From the NCBI GenBank assembly GCA_022457155.1, contig JAJGOT010000359.1, forward strand, positions 421,001-485,000: DNA of 64,000 bases. The letters run 5' to 3'. This document shows, piece by piece, positions 1 to 10,584 of this stretch; position 1 is the first letter of the stretch; the number at the start of each line of letters is the position of its first letter. A model generated the notes under the pieces. The model had not been told where the DNA came from and did not search any database. It saw only the letters and a program-made list of their open reading frames with translations. The stretch is from Cladopsammia gracilis (Eukaryota > Cnidaria > Anthozoa > Scleractinia > Dendrophylliidae). Position numbers and translations under genes: made by a program.

Positions 1-165
1 TTGAATGATTACCGAATTCCGAAGGCATGGGGGGATAAAACGTTTTGGAATTCCGAGGGCAAGGGGGGATTGAACATTTTGGAATTTCCTAAGGCAAGGG
101 GGGTCTTGATGAAGATGCCGCCCATGGTAGGGTATGGATATTTTCTGGAATCACCCATTGTCCCT
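1..165 (+). repeat. Dispersed repeat, cut by window edge; inverted copy at 17960-18126
   Basis: This stretch (GGGGGATAAAACGTTTTGG, then GGGGGATTGAACATTTTGG) reappears as its reverse complement at 17960-18126 with only scattered substitutions. The unit has a short internal repetition: a run of G followed by ATAAAACGTTTTGGAATT or ATTGAACATTTTGGAATT. The match stops at about 165, where the sequences diverge. The left side is cut by the window edge, so full length and termini are unknown. The open frames crossing it have no recognisable protein character. I read it as a dispersed repeat family of unknown class. Confidence 0.7.
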
Positions 166-333
166 TCAAGTATTGCTGCCTGGCCTGTCTTTGAATTTCT
201 AGCCTTCTTTCTAACTATCCTGTTTCTTTTATATTCTCTGCTGGTCTCTCTGCTTTCTCTTTTCCTATACTCCTGATCCCGGTTTCTGTTAAACTTCAGA
301 GTTATAGCGGAGCACTTGCCGGGCCAAAGACCC

Positions 334-410
334 GGCTGCGCAGCACCGTACTCATAGAACCTATGCCCTTCATTTTTCATGGTCATGGTTAGCGGAACGT
401 TTCGTGGGCA
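334..410 (+). repeat. Inverted repeat arm, partner at 2874-2946
   Basis: The segment around TCATAGAACCTATGCC and TTTTTCATGGTCATGG is found as its reverse complement at 2874-2946, at roughly 80-85 percent identity by eye. The pair may be the two ends of a 2.6-kb element, but no clean target duplication is visible. They could equally be two independent copies of a short dispersed repeat. Confidence 0.55.
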
Positions 411-1204
411 CGCCTCCGTGACATGTGTCCATCGGGCAGGGCTAATTCCTGGGCGCCTATGACGTCTCAAAATATGCGCATATGACGCCACAAGCGCGGC
501 TACACAGTCGTCAGCTTGGTAAACACTTTAAAAGTTGGATCTTTCGTTTTTGTGAACTTTTGTACGGTCTAAATGTACTGTGCAGACAGTCGGGTAATAA
601 CCTTACTGTTTTTGAGAATTGCTAAAATTGAAAAAATAGCCCGTTCGTCAATCTTAATTCTTGTGCTTCCGACCTTTCACCTTGGTTTATAAGCCTGTTC
701 AAAGTGCTACGCTGTTAGGCTCAGCCTATCTATATATATTATTTCCAGGCAAGAGATTGTTTGCTTCATTGATCTAAAAGTAGTAAAAATAATTACCTGT
801 TTGAGTACACATCTCTCTCAAAGTATTGTACCAGCAATATTGCACTTACACATCAAAATGTTTGCATGCTACGGTTTTCTATTTGCTTTCCATTGCCCAA
901 TTTTCCAGAATCCATCATTGTGTACTTAGCAGTTAAAAATACAATGCTTGCATCAGATTTCTGTTATATGGGAAAGTGTAACCTAGCTGCCAATTTCCCT
1001 TATGAGTATGCAAAGGGGAAAGCATTCTCTTTCTTTTACTAGTTTCCCTCATGTTCAATTCGTAAATTATTAAAGATTAGGTGAAATTGAAGTAGTATAT
1101 GGCCAAAACTTTTTTAATTTGTTTATTTATTGGTTTGATATTGGATACCATACCTTGTATACTGTCTATTTTCCACTATTTTTGGTTGCCACTGCAAATG
1201 CTAC
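411..1204. other. Non-coding stretch with one dispersed repeat (535-735)
   Basis: There is no gene here. Positions 535-735, from the block TTTGTGAACTTTTGTACGG to the TTCTTGTGCTTC block, recur in the same orientation at 6275-6470 with about 85-90 percent identity. The rest is AT-rich unique-looking sequence, and I see nothing else in it. Confidence 0.6.
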
Positions 1205-1209
1205 CTGGC

Positions 1210-1395
1210 CTTCTATGTACTATAAAATCAAAGTCTTGTTTTGTTTACATAAAATCGCTTTTCAATCTATCTAATGAATGAATAAACACATAAAAATGGA
1301 CAACACAGTCTTCTTTCGAAAAAATTTATTCAAATCTCCATTAGTTTACGTTTAAAAGCAAAACGCGTACCATTTAATTATAGCTCATCAAGTTC
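1210..1395 (+). repeat. Inverted repeat arm, partner at 5958-6125
   Basis: The blocks AAGTCTTGTTTTGTTTACAT and AATTTATTCAAATCTCCATT reappear reverse-complemented near 6075-6105 and 5995-6020. Order and spacing are conserved, so one roughly 170-185 bp repeat lies in opposite orientations at the two places. The class of repeat is not recognisable. Confidence 0.6.
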
Positions 1396-1581
1396 AAGCT
1401 TTCTTCGATGAAATTCAAGAGATCGATACAACTAAATTTAAGCACGTTTTAAAATCAATTCTCCAAAACTAACAATAACACTAATAAAAAGTCATTCAGA
1501 TTGATATCAACATAAATTCTCATCGAAAACTGTAATCTGTTTTACATTTAAGTCCCTCGCTTGCTTGGAAATTCACATGAC

Positions 1582-2510
1582 GACTTCAACATGGTCAAAG
1601 TGTGTAATTATGCAAACCCCACTTGAGTGGGGTTCGTACATATTTATGAGCCTTGTTTCCTAGTAACGGTTGACGTTTTTTACGTCACATCCAATTGAGA
1701 GTCTCAAATGCTGGCCGTAAAAGAAAACCGGTTTCTTGAGGTTTCGAAAATCTGAAGCTGACATATATTTTTACGAAGTACAATTCGTACGGCACCCGTA
1801 CTGCCTGTACGGGGACTTCGATTTGCTATTCGTACGGGAGTCCAAAACTTTCGACAATTTTCGATGTTATTCTTCACTTTTGTTGGTCCACAATATTAAT
1901 GTTCGTTTAGCTTTACGAAGCGCTTCTGGTAAGCGATGTTCATTTGGCTCACACTAATTTGCTAACTCACTGCATACTCAAGCGAGCGACTTATCGTGAC
2001 ACTTAGAAATATTTCGCGTCAAAGAATACTCCCGTACGAATAGCAAATCGAATCCGCCTACGGGTACCGTACGAATAGCCACTGCGATATTTTTAATACG
2101 AATACGATTCTTTTCATTCAGAGGTCAAAAGATGTTGTAATCTTCGCAATTCAGAGAGACCTGATCACATCTCGTTCGTGTAGGATTTTATGCAAATTTT
2201 AAGCTCTTGCCGTAATTTGAGCTCTTTGTTTACAAGTAGAAAGCGAGCCGTCCTTGCACGAAAGTTTCCCATTTCAAAGTGAAATATATTCGGAAAGACT
2301 TTAACATTAACACAATTCCATGCGAGTGGTGTAAATCGACTGGTTTTATTTCGTTTTGATCGACGGAAAGAAACTGGATGCGTCAGGAGGGAAGTCCGCA
2401 TTTGGTTGCTAAGATACTAGTTAGATCCAAGTCTCCCGCGGTAGTATTAACTCTAAACTGCGCATGCGAGGAATAATTAATGAATTACACACTTTGACCG
2501 TGTTGAAGTC
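1582..2510. mobile_element. Putative MITE, about 929 bp, with 28-bp terminal inverted repeats
   Basis: The left end GACTTCAACATGGTCAAAGT is matched by the reverse complement of 2484-2510, whose end reads GACTTCAACACGGTCAAAGT. The match runs over about 28 bp with one clear mismatch. No protein-coding content is visible inside. An internal block (1770-2010) recurs at 7140-7345 inside the 6593-7842 foldback element. No convincing target duplication is visible, so the superfamily is undetermined. It may be a non-autonomous DNA transposon. Confidence 0.55.
1770..2010 (+). repeat. Dispersed repeat, direct copy at 7140-7345
   Basis: The core CGGGAGTCCAAAACTTTCG, the phrase GAAGCGCTTCTGGTAAGCGA and the end GTGACACTTAG are shared with 7140-7345 in the same orientation, with substitutions and small indels. 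One copy lies in the 1582-2510 element and the other forms the centre of the foldback element at 6593-7842. The same internal cargo therefore sits between two different pairs of ends. Confidence 0.65.
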
Positions 2511-3226
2511 CTAATGAATCTCCGCTTCTGGTTCTGAAATCCGTAGAAAACAAACATCTCCAGCATTGATAAAAACGTGATACATGAAGTTCCTCGAAGC
2601 AAGATTTTATCCCTGAAAGCTCGTCTTTTTCCACTAAAGCAGCTTCTGAGTATACCTTAATTAGTATCCCTGTCTTGAGTAGCAAACTGCAAAAAAATGC
2701 AGGAAAATAACGACTTTAAGCTTAATTCTCCGCTAGACACAACAAAACAACTAAAGTGTTTACCGAGCTCACGGCTGTGTGGCCGCGCGAAAAACAAAGC
2801 CTTGCCTTCAAGATCCCGGATGTTGTTCCAACACGGCGGGCGGGCAGGCAGAGGCGGGCGGGCAAACACACGCCTGCAAAACATTCCGCTTGCCATGACC
2901 ATGAAAAATCACGGCATAGGTTCTATGAGTATGGAGCTACACAGCCATTATTGCTATTATTGTAATTTATTTGTTTTTAGTCGCATTTTGCAGGACCTAG
3001 CAGTCTTACCATGTTATACACTGTTAAAAAACTACCTTGGGTCTCTGTTAGAAAGGCACTCCTCATCTTCATCACATGAAATTATTACATGTATGAATAG
3101 AATGCTAGTCTCCCCCCGGACCGGACATTTTGGCGATCCCCCTTGACAATAAGTGAGTGTTCCCAAACAGTTTGATGGTATTGTGATAGGTAGTATCAGA
3201 AATAAGTCAGTGTTTCGCCAACTCTG
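2511..3226. other. No identifiable gene; inverted repeat arm at 2874-2946
   Basis: Open frames cross this stretch, but they lack compositional or domain support and overlap the repeat shared with 334-410. Nothing else is recognisable. Confidence 0.5.
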
Positions 3227-3601
3227 CTAGGTTGATATGTTGTTCTTAACTACAAGATACAACTCACCTCTGTTTACCCTTTCTACAGTTTTGGTAACTG
3301 TTGGCACTTCTCTGTGGCTGCTTTGTTTCATTTCCCTGATCTCCTGCTGCAGACTGCCAATGCCTTTTCTTGCCAGTAAGAGCTCTTTCTCTACCTTATC
3401 ATACCTTCTCCACTCTTTCAATCTGCTTTCCAGTGCTATAACTGCTTGTTCAGGGGCATCTGTTGTGGCATTCTCACTCCTTCCACTGCCTTTGTTTGTT
3501 AGTGAGGGCTTCGGATAACTGCTGGCAGTTCCTGCAGTTTTCTGGTTCACTACAACATTCTTCTTCGTTGACTTGGTCATTTGAAGAAGTGTCATTATCA
3601 A
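3227..3601 (-). CDS. Unknown coiled-coil coding fragment, probably decayed
   Basis: This minus-strand frame of 124 codons has protein-like composition. Its centre (roughly residues 55-95) is rich in Leu, Glu, Lys and Arg in a coiled-coil pattern, for example ALESRLKEWRRYDKVEKELL. A second minus-strand frame immediately upstream (3659-3474) also reads as protein-like and overlaps in another phase, which suggests a frameshift between two parts of one gene. A short minus-strand reading at about 3905-3790 might be another exon. I do not recognise the family. It could be an exon set of a host gene or part of an old element. Confidence 0.35.
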   Translation of the reverse strand: MIMTLLQMTKSTKKNVVVNQKTAGTASSYPKPSLTNKGSGRSENATTDAPEQAVIALESRLKEWRRYDKVEKELLLARKGIGSLQQEIREMKQSSHREVPTVTKTVERVNRGELYLVVKNNIST

Positions 3602-5116
3602 AGGCCTTAAAAATTACCAAATCACTCAAGACAATTTGTGGAATAAATGCTGAGCTCAATAAAAAATATTTTGTTATAAATTTAATTTATTATTTGTCTC
3701 ATTAGCATATGCACTGAGGCCCTTTTTCAACTGATGCCTGCAATTGTTACATTGTATCAAATTAATTTTATATGTACTCACAACTATCAATGCTTTTCAG
3801 CTGATCTTCTGTTTAGAGCCTGTTGGGGTATCTTTACTGACAGCTCTCTGTGGCCATTGCCAAAGTCACTTCTGAAATCAGCACTCACACCATCATCCTG
3901 ATTTAGGATTTAGCCATTTGTAGACCTTAAAAATGGAATGATTGACATGTTTGAACTGCAGAGTAATTATTTACATCAGGGGCACCGCATAATCGACTAA
4001 TTGCATGGAAATCCAAATGCCAAAATGAAAGTTAAAATAAATCATACAAAATTCATTTCATTACACAATGCTTTAATCAGCATAGCTTCTTTTCATCACT
4101 AATCTATTACCAGGATTACCATATTTACTTGGATTATTTAACCATCCATCAATATCCCCATTTGGTGATAATATTTTAAATAACCTCCTTCCTCGAATAG
4201 CCCCTCCCCCACACCGCTATGAATAATCATCGCTCTCTATCTTTCTCTATCAATGGTAAAAACTGCATGGGAACAAGCCTTCATTTAATTGTTACAAAGG
4301 CACACATCAGGCTTTTGTTACACTTATTTCTTCTGTCAACGGGACTTCATGATTTCTAGCCAGCAATATTTGACATAATCACCCTCCCTCCCTCAAATAA
4401 TCACCTTCTTTCGGTCCAAAAAAATTGGTGATTGCCCCAGCTATTATTTGAGGAAATATGGTAATTTGCATGTTGGAGTTTCTAATCAGTGATAATTATT
4501 TTTAATTACTATGTTTTACAGATTTCTCCAGTTTTGTCTTGTGTAGTTGAGGTACAAAAATAAAATAATGTCTAGTACATTTTTAAAAAGGGTAAAGAGA
4601 TTTTTACAGGGTCAATGGTTTTCTATTTCTTTAATTTTCGCCGAAAAGGTTGGTGTAAAATTCCAGTATTTACTAGCTCTAATAACAATGTGGGCACTTT
4701 GTGCCCCTAAAAGGTGGCCATATGACAGGATTCCACTGAAATTGCTCAGAACCTAGCTTGCACTTGAAATACCTTTCCTTTGCCTTTTTTTTTTGACAGC
4801 AGGTACCAGGTTAGCAATCAACTGGCTCAAAGTAGCATGCACTTTTGTGGTTTTCTCATATTAACAAGTGACATATGGAATGAGGTTTATGAGGTGGTCA
4901 TCTATGTCTTTTTCTGAGATCATGGTTGGGTCAGACACTTCCGTTGAATTCTGTAAAAGGTAAGATTTCAAATTATGAGTACCAGCTGGTATACTAATTA
5001 TGAAATCACTATTATTACTATTATTGATAACCACTCGGATGTTGTGGTTCATTTTTTTTCTTTGGTTTAAAAATTTTTCAAACCAGTTTCCCTAATTTGT
5101 CTCATAATCGTATTTT
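3602..5116. other. No clear gene
   Basis: Apart from the possible exon near 3905-3790 on the minus strand and the upstream frame to 3659, this is AT-rich sequence with stops in all frames. I see no repeat shared with the rest of the window. Confidence 0.4.
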
Positions 5117-5189
5117 CAAAGGGTCTGGATAATAGCAAGCAAGTAATAATTTTCAAAGCAATGACAACTGATTTGATTTTAAAAGACAT

Positions 5190-5216
5190 GTTTCGACAAT
5201 CCTTTGTCATCTTCAG
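5190..5216 (-). ncRNA. Hammerhead-ribozyme-like motif (left arm)
   Basis: Read on the minus strand, the segment holds CTGAAGA, a 5-bp stem GACAA/TTGTC closed by a short loop, then GAAAC followed by ATGTC. This is the hammerhead core order (CUGANGA, stem II, GAAA, very short stem III, GUC). An extra unpaired base before stem II weakens the match. Minimal hammerheads of this kind are known in Penelope-like retroelements. Activity is not shown. Confidence 0.5.
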
Positions 5217-5791
5217 TTCAGCTTAAGATAAAGGAAGCTTTGCTTAAAATACACCGAATGCAAATATGTCCGTCCAACAATTTTTTGATTAGACAGGTTC
5301 TCAAGAAAAGGAAAGCAATTGAATTATGATAATGATTAGGTCAAAATAAGTCATTGTGTGCATTTTCAAGGCCATAGTCTTATTTTAGGAGAAGTTATAT
5401 GCAATAACATTTTGGGAAAAACATGAAAGCGAGGCTAGTCAGGATAGAATGTCTTTTCTCATACAAATGCTTTAAATTTCAGTGAGCCATAACTTTGCAA
5501 CCGTTAAACCAAAAACGCACAAACTTTGCAAGATGATACACTTAGCAGCACTTGTTTATGTGATATCATTGATTTCTCTGAAAACTTTGCCAAACAAAAA
5601 ATTGCCTGGTGGCCATATTTGCATTTGGTGTATGGTAACAACCTTTGAACCAACAGTTGCATCATGTTAATTTAAAACTTTTTTTAATCATGTGTTGTCA
5701 CACATTCTTTCATTTATTTGTCAAAGGTGTTCTCTCATTAGCATTTTCATTTACTTAGTATAAATTCAACTTTGTAACGTAAAATTTCAAA

Positions 5792-5818
5792 CTGAAGATG
5801 ACAAAGGATTGTCGAAAC
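5792..5818 (+). ncRNA. Hammerhead-ribozyme-like motif (right arm)
   Basis: This is the inverted partner of 5190-5216: CTGAAGA, stem GACAA/TTGTC, then GAAAC followed by ATGTC. The flanks (AAATTTCAAA before, TTTTAAAATC after) could form an imperfect stem I of two 3-bp blocks. This is the better of the two pairs because the putative cleavage triplet reads GUC. Confidence 0.5.
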
Positions 5819-5860
5819 ATGTCTTTTAAAATCAAGTCAGTTGTCGTTGCTTTGAAAATT

Positions 5861-6588
5861 AATCATATTTTATAATAACCATAATCTGAGACAAAACACA
5901 TCATGGAGTAATACATGTATATTTAATAAATAATTTGTTTATACACCTTGAACTCGATGTGCTGTAAATGGTACATGTTTTGCATTTAAATATAAAGTAA
6001 TGGAGATTTGAATACAATTTTTCGGAAGATTGTTTTGTGCAATTTTGTGTTTGTTCATTCATTACATACATTGAAAAGCGATTTTATGTAAACAAAACAA
6101 GACTTGGATTTTATAGTAACCAAAGCTGTTCTAACTTCACTCGTGTCGCCTTATGCAAATATGTTTGTGTATTTTTTGCACTTTTGATTTCCAAATCAGT
6201 TTCTCTGGCAATTTTTGATTTGTAACAGGTGTATTTTATTCGGAAGTTAGTCATACTAGTTATTCTAGATCCAGAAAAAGTTGCTTTTGTGAACTTTTGT
6301 ACAGTCTAAATGAACTGTGCAGACGGTCGCACAAGCCTCACATAATTCTGTTTTTGAGAATTGCTAAAATTGAAAAATAGCTGGGTCGTCAATCTTAATT
6401 CTTGTGCTTCTGACCTTTCACCTTAGGCTGAGCATAACAGCATCATTCTCTATCTATATATATTATTCGTTATTGTCTGGGCCATTTTCCCACGTGACCA
6501 TAAAATCATGACATCATACATGTACAGCTGCTTTGAATAACAAAACTGATTAATGTTTTCTGTATTATTACTGGGATAGTCAGATAAC
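5861..6588. other. Repeat-only stretch
   Basis: It contains the inverted copy (5958-6125) of the 1210-1395 repeat and the direct copy (6275-6470) of the 535-735 repeat. There is no gene. Confidence 0.6.
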
Positions 6589-6592
6589 ATAC

Positions 6593-7842
6593 GTGACCTT
6601 CCACGGGAAAACGTACACTAACGCTTTACCGTTTAACGGAAATAACCGTTTAGTATCCGTTTAACATCCGTTTAAACGGATCATACAAAACGTTTAAACA
6701 CTTATCTCATCCGTTTTCTAAAATCGAGTATCCGTTTAACGTTTCGGTCAAATCGTTTAAACGATTAGCTTATCCGTTTAAGAAATATTCCATCCGTTTA
6801 ACGCTTTTGACAAAACGTTTAAACAGTTAGCCTATCCGTTTAAACGTTTCCTCAAAACGTTTAATCGGTTAGGCTATCTGTTTAAACATTTCAAGAAAAC
6901 GTTTAATCGGTTCGCTCGTGTCGGGAGAAGTTATAGTCCAGCCGCAAGAACTTTATAGCGTTCGTGTCTATGATCGGAGAAAAAGTTACCGGGTCCAGCA
7001 GCAAGAAGTTTACACAGTAGCGCTCGTGTCGATGAAAAAAATTGAACAGATAAAGTTGAAAGGCTGAGCGACAAAACAATTGTATTTTTACTGTTTTGGT
7101 CATGTTCAGTTGCCGACAACAAAAATTAAACGCAGTGGCCATTCGTACGGCACCCGTTTGCTATTCGACCTATTCATACGGGAGTCCAAAACTTTCGTCA
7201 ATTTTCGATGTTATTTTGCACTTTTATCGATCCACAATATTAAATGTTCGTTTAGTTTTCCGAAGCGCTTCTGGTAAGCGATGTTGATTTGGCTCAGACT
7301 AATTTGCCGAGTCTCTGTATACTACGCGAGCGACTCTTTTTGTGACACTTAGATGTTTTATGAAATGGTTGCGTTATGCGTTACTGAAAAGGTTTTAACA
7401 TAAGCAAATTGGAAATCAGAGTCAGTGAATGAAAGCAAAACAATCAAAGCTCGTAGTCGATTCGTTAAGTTTTCATTAACCGTTAAACATTTTTACATGT
7501 AACAGCTGCCCGTTTAGAGATTTTGTTCGACCGTTTAATGTTTCAGCTATCCGTTTAATGATTTTGTCCAACCATTTAACGTTTTAAGCCAACCGTTTTC
7601 TGATTCTGTTCAACCGTTTAACGGTTTAAGCTAACTGCTTAAAATGTTGTTGCACTGTTGAACGTTTTAAGCTATCCGTTTTTGGACTTTGCTCAACCGT
7701 TTAATACTTTTGGCTACTCGTTTAAACGGTAATGGAGAACGTTTAAACGCTTGAATTAGCCGTTTACTATCCGTTTACAATCCGTTTATTTTTACCCGTT
7801 TAACGGAAAAGCGTTAGTGTACGTTTTCCCATGGAAGGTCAC
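6593..7842. mobile_element. Foldback DNA element (GTGACC family), GTTTAAACG satellite arms
   Basis: This 1250-bp element has 47-bp terminal inverted repeats with about two mismatches (GTGACCTTCCACGGGAAAAC at the left, reverse complement at the right). It is flanked by the 4-bp duplication ATAC (6589-6592 and 7843-7846). Inside each end lies an irregular tandem array built on CCGTTTAAACG (about 6632-6905 and 7485-7795), so the two halves can fold on each other. The centre (7140-7345) is the repeat also present at 1770-2010. No transposase is encoded. The ends match the element at 11429-14124, although the satellite in the arms is different. Confidence 0.8.
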
Positions 7843-7846
7843 ATAC

Positions 7847-8140
7847 TGTATTCTCTTAAACACAGCTAAATTCATTACTGTATTGTCAGTTACAGTTGCA
7901 CTTGAAGAAATTTGAAACATGGTACTCAGTTCATATGCAAAATAGTTATAGCAGCTGTAGATGCTTGGCAGGCGTTCTGGTAAACAAATCAATTTGCCTC
8001 TAAAAAATGAGACCAGTCTTTCAGGTTACCTTCTGTCAGTCTTATGCCCATCCTAATGACAGAGGGAAGACAAGATCAACTGGCCATTTCAAAAACTTCC
8101 CCCTTTTTGCGAGGCTGGTTACTTGCAGAGGACATAATTT
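7847..8140. other. Short stretch without a recognisable gene
   Basis: It lies between the foldback element and the BEL/Pao relic. It may be the decayed continuation of the retroelement, but nothing is recognisable. Confidence 0.4.
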
Positions 8141-8867
8141 TCAGCTTAGCAGGTTTTCTCCAGTATTGACGTAAGCACTTTGAACCGTCTTCTCATTTGG
8201 TCGATCTTCATTTTTGCACATTTTTGCGATATGACCTCGGGCGAGGCATTTGTCGCAAAGTCCTTTCTTGTGCACAAATTGAAGCCTTTCTTCCAGATAT
8301 TTCTTTCTGAATTCTGAACATTGATACAGGCGGTGTTCTTGACTGCACAACTGGCATTTTCCTTTGGATAGTCCGGGTAAGGCTGCTGCTCGGGATCAGT
8401 ATTGGTACCGAAAGAGACTGTAATGTCGCAGTTCTGCTGTTCGATGATGTCATCAACAACTTCGTGCCATTTCTGTCTTAGTCCGTAGGGCAATCTTTCA
8501 ATGACTTTCCCCAAAGCATCTGGGTTCTCAAGTTTGTTCAGGTAGCCTATGTCTTTTAGGGCATTCTTACAGCTTGTTAACAAAACGGAGAACTTCTAAA
8601 GTGTGCTTCCATCTTCACTTCTCATTGGTGGAGCATTGGTAAGTCGGTCAACGTAGGCTGCAGTGATCTTGTAGTTCTGGCCGTATTTCTCTTTCAACAG
8701 CCTGCGCGCTTCTCAGTAACCTGGGCTCATTGTAAGGCAGCTGTGCGTCAGTTCTTGCATGTCTCCGGCTGTATACTGCACAAGGTAGTACAATCGCGCA
8801 TTACTGCTGGCGGTTTTGCTCTTGATAAGGTTTTCAAATGCGTGAATGAAACTGGAATACTCTATTG
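8141..8867 (-). pseudogene. BEL/Pao retrotransposon gag, C-terminal half (relic)
   Basis: Minus-strand reading passes through stretches typical of the gag-like N-terminal part of BEL/Pao polyproteins: [13 protein letters not shown], then EARRLLKEKYGQNY, then a DUF1759-type segment ending KVIERLPYGLRQKWHEV, then a CCHC knuckle CDKCLARGHIAKMC. The reading is broken by at least one stop (near 8716) and by frame changes, so it is a pseudogene. Its upstream half lies at 16602-16803 on the same strand. The two halves are separated by the insertion 8868-16601. Confidence 0.75.
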
Positions 8868-8889
8868 AGCACCTCCCACGGGGTATACG

Positions 8890-9045
8890 CTTCCTTGATC
8901 CCCAGGCTTTCCTATAGTTTCTTCCTTGATCCCCATTAATAAATTCGAAAGCTCCCCAAAATTTTTTTCTCCATGCTCCCATGACCCCGAAAAATATCGT
9001 TTCGCTCCCTTGATCCCTAAAAATATTTTGAAATCCTCCCCATTA
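8890..9045. repeat. CTCCCTTGATCCC-type irregular repeats, left end
   Basis: Degenerate units such as CTTGATCCCC, GCTCCCATGACCCC and GCTCCCTTGATCCC recur every 25-35 bp. A matching block lies at 16465-16585, next to the opposite terminus, so they look like subterminal repeats of the enclosing element. Confidence 0.6.
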
Positions 9046-9188
9046 CCCATGTCACAGCTGTATCTGTCTACACTAAAATTCCGACTTTGACAGGGGTGGG
9101 GGTGAGGGGGGGACTGCCCCCTTCTTTCCCTCTGGCTATGACCCTTTATGACTTAATCAGGCATGAACTAACCTGATTTGAACTTGTT

Positions 9189-9479
9189 TCACTTTGTAAC
9201 CTGCCATTGTTTTCGTTCTACATTATTTCCTTCTGGGTTGTTGCGCAAAGCTGTAAACAAATCTTCATCCTCCTTCCTGTGCGTTGTCTTAGGGCGACCA
9301 GGCTTTTTCTTTGCAGTCTTGACAGTCTTCACACTGCTTGCATCAACTGACTCAACTGATGCAGGATTCACTGATTCGTTAATGCCTTTACTTGAGCATG
9401 CCTGGTCACTGCTGGTAATGTTTCTTTGTCTCAAGAGTACTTCATGAACATTGGTTATTTCAACCTCAAATATCTTCAC
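9189..9479 (-). CDS. Unknown protein fragment with an AT-hook-like motif
   Basis: This 96-codon minus-strand frame contains KKKPGRPKT, an AT-hook-type minor-groove binding motif, at about residues 57-65. It is preceded by a Ser/Val-rich low-complexity segment. It sits inside the non-nested part of the 8868-16601 element and may be a remnant of that element's own DNA-binding protein. No family is recognised. Upstream and downstream sequence is stop-rich, so an exon is also possible. Confidence 0.35.
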   Translation of the reverse strand: MKIFEVEITNVHEVLLRQRNITSSDQACSSKGINESVNPASVESVDASSVKTVKTAKKKPGRPKTTHRKEDEDLFTALRNNPEGNNVERKQWQVTK

Positions 9480-9989
9480 TGAAATAAATACATATCAAGA
9501 AAACCATCAAAGATAATTGATAATTGTGATTTAATAGAGCACTGTACCATAGACAGGATCTCTGAGAGACAAATGTTATGCCAAAATTTCGACTGTATTA
9601 AGAAATATTATTTATTGTATTGTAAGGCCTTTGGTGAGGTTTTATAAGTTCAGATTTATTTTCCCTTATTATTTAAATTCAAGTAACTAGTGCCCAAAGG
9701 ATAATACTCCTTTTGTTGACAATAGTTATTAAGTTCTCTTGTGTCATAAAGGACCCATAAAGTTGTCAATGCTTGATTGTAACCTAATACTAACAACATC
9801 ACATGCATATCCCATGACTAATCCTTTGCCAATCTGAGCTCGAGTGTCCAGTGCAAAGTTCAGTGAAATAAATTGATATGGTCAATATGCAACATATTTT
9901 CTACTAAAAAATATATATTGATAATACCAACAAATCCCCATTTTACCTTTTGTAGCAATAAATATATAATTTACTTCTAGATGACAGGT

Positions 9990-10330
9990 TTTACATGACG
10001 ATTTGCGACATTTGCGTCGGCTCATAGTCTAATAATGTAAAGAACCTTCGGAAGGCAATTCTCCCATTGCTCTTGACAATCAATTGCGAGGATCCTGCCC
10101 TTTGGCCACTCAGGTAACTTCGGGGTGAAGTCTTTGACTGACAATTGGATGTTAAATTTTCTAATGCCAAGAGCACTGGTCTTGTTCGTTACCCCGTAGC
10201 CTTTCTCCAGGTGCTTTGTTATCGTAGATAGTGCTTATCTTCGGACAAGGTGAGCCCTAGCTCGAGGCTCCATCTTTCTGTTGGTTTCTCTTGGCCATTG
10301 TGGTAAATAGCTGACATAACTGGCACTATT
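9990..10330 (-). pseudogene. Unknown coding relic
   Basis: A minus-strand frame at about 10230-10020 reads as protein-like sequence (for example VKDFTPKLPEWPKGRILAID) and ends at a TGA. The upstream part to about 10320 reads well only in a different phase, so at least one frameshift has occurred. I do not recognise the family. Position suggests it belongs to the 8868-16601 element. Confidence 0.35.
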
Positions 10331-10584
10331 GTAGTAGGTTTTCGGAGGGCAACTCCCTCATTGACCTCATTGCCCTCATTGCCGGATTTCATATCGTGAG
10401 GAACTGGGGCGAGTTTGGTGCCTGCCGGACATTTGCACGGCTGAGCAGCCGAAGAGCAGCCGCGTTTTATTTACAGCAAGCATAGAGACTTTCGAGCATA
10501 GAGCTTTGAAAGTCAAGCCTTGAGCTTTGAAATTAACGTATAGCTTTTGAAACTCATCACTAGAGCTTTTGAAACTCATCGAGA

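Larger units (their letters stand above)
5117..5860. mobile_element. Non-autonomous Penelope-like insertion with inverted arms
   Basis: About 744 bp begin with GGGTCTGGATAATAGCAAGC and then carry inverted arms (about 5147-5235 and 5795-5862). Each arm contains a hammerhead-like motif. The leading 28-nt block resembles the one that opens the Penelope-like insertion at 46886 (AGGTCTAGATGTTAGCAGGC), so both belong to one family. An 11-bp imperfect target duplication, AATCGTATTTT (5106-5116) and AATCATATTTT (5861-5871), brackets it. The middle has no domain I recognise. The asymmetric lead plus inverted pseudo-LTR layout is typical of Penelope-like elements. Confidence 0.65.

Noticed and set aside
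9..491. 160-codon minus-strand frame
   Set aside because: It overlaps two dispersed repeats (1-165 and 334-410) and has no domain character.
2697..3146. 149-codon plus-strand frame
   Set aside because: It covers a repeat arm and low-complexity GC-rich sequence, with no conserved features.
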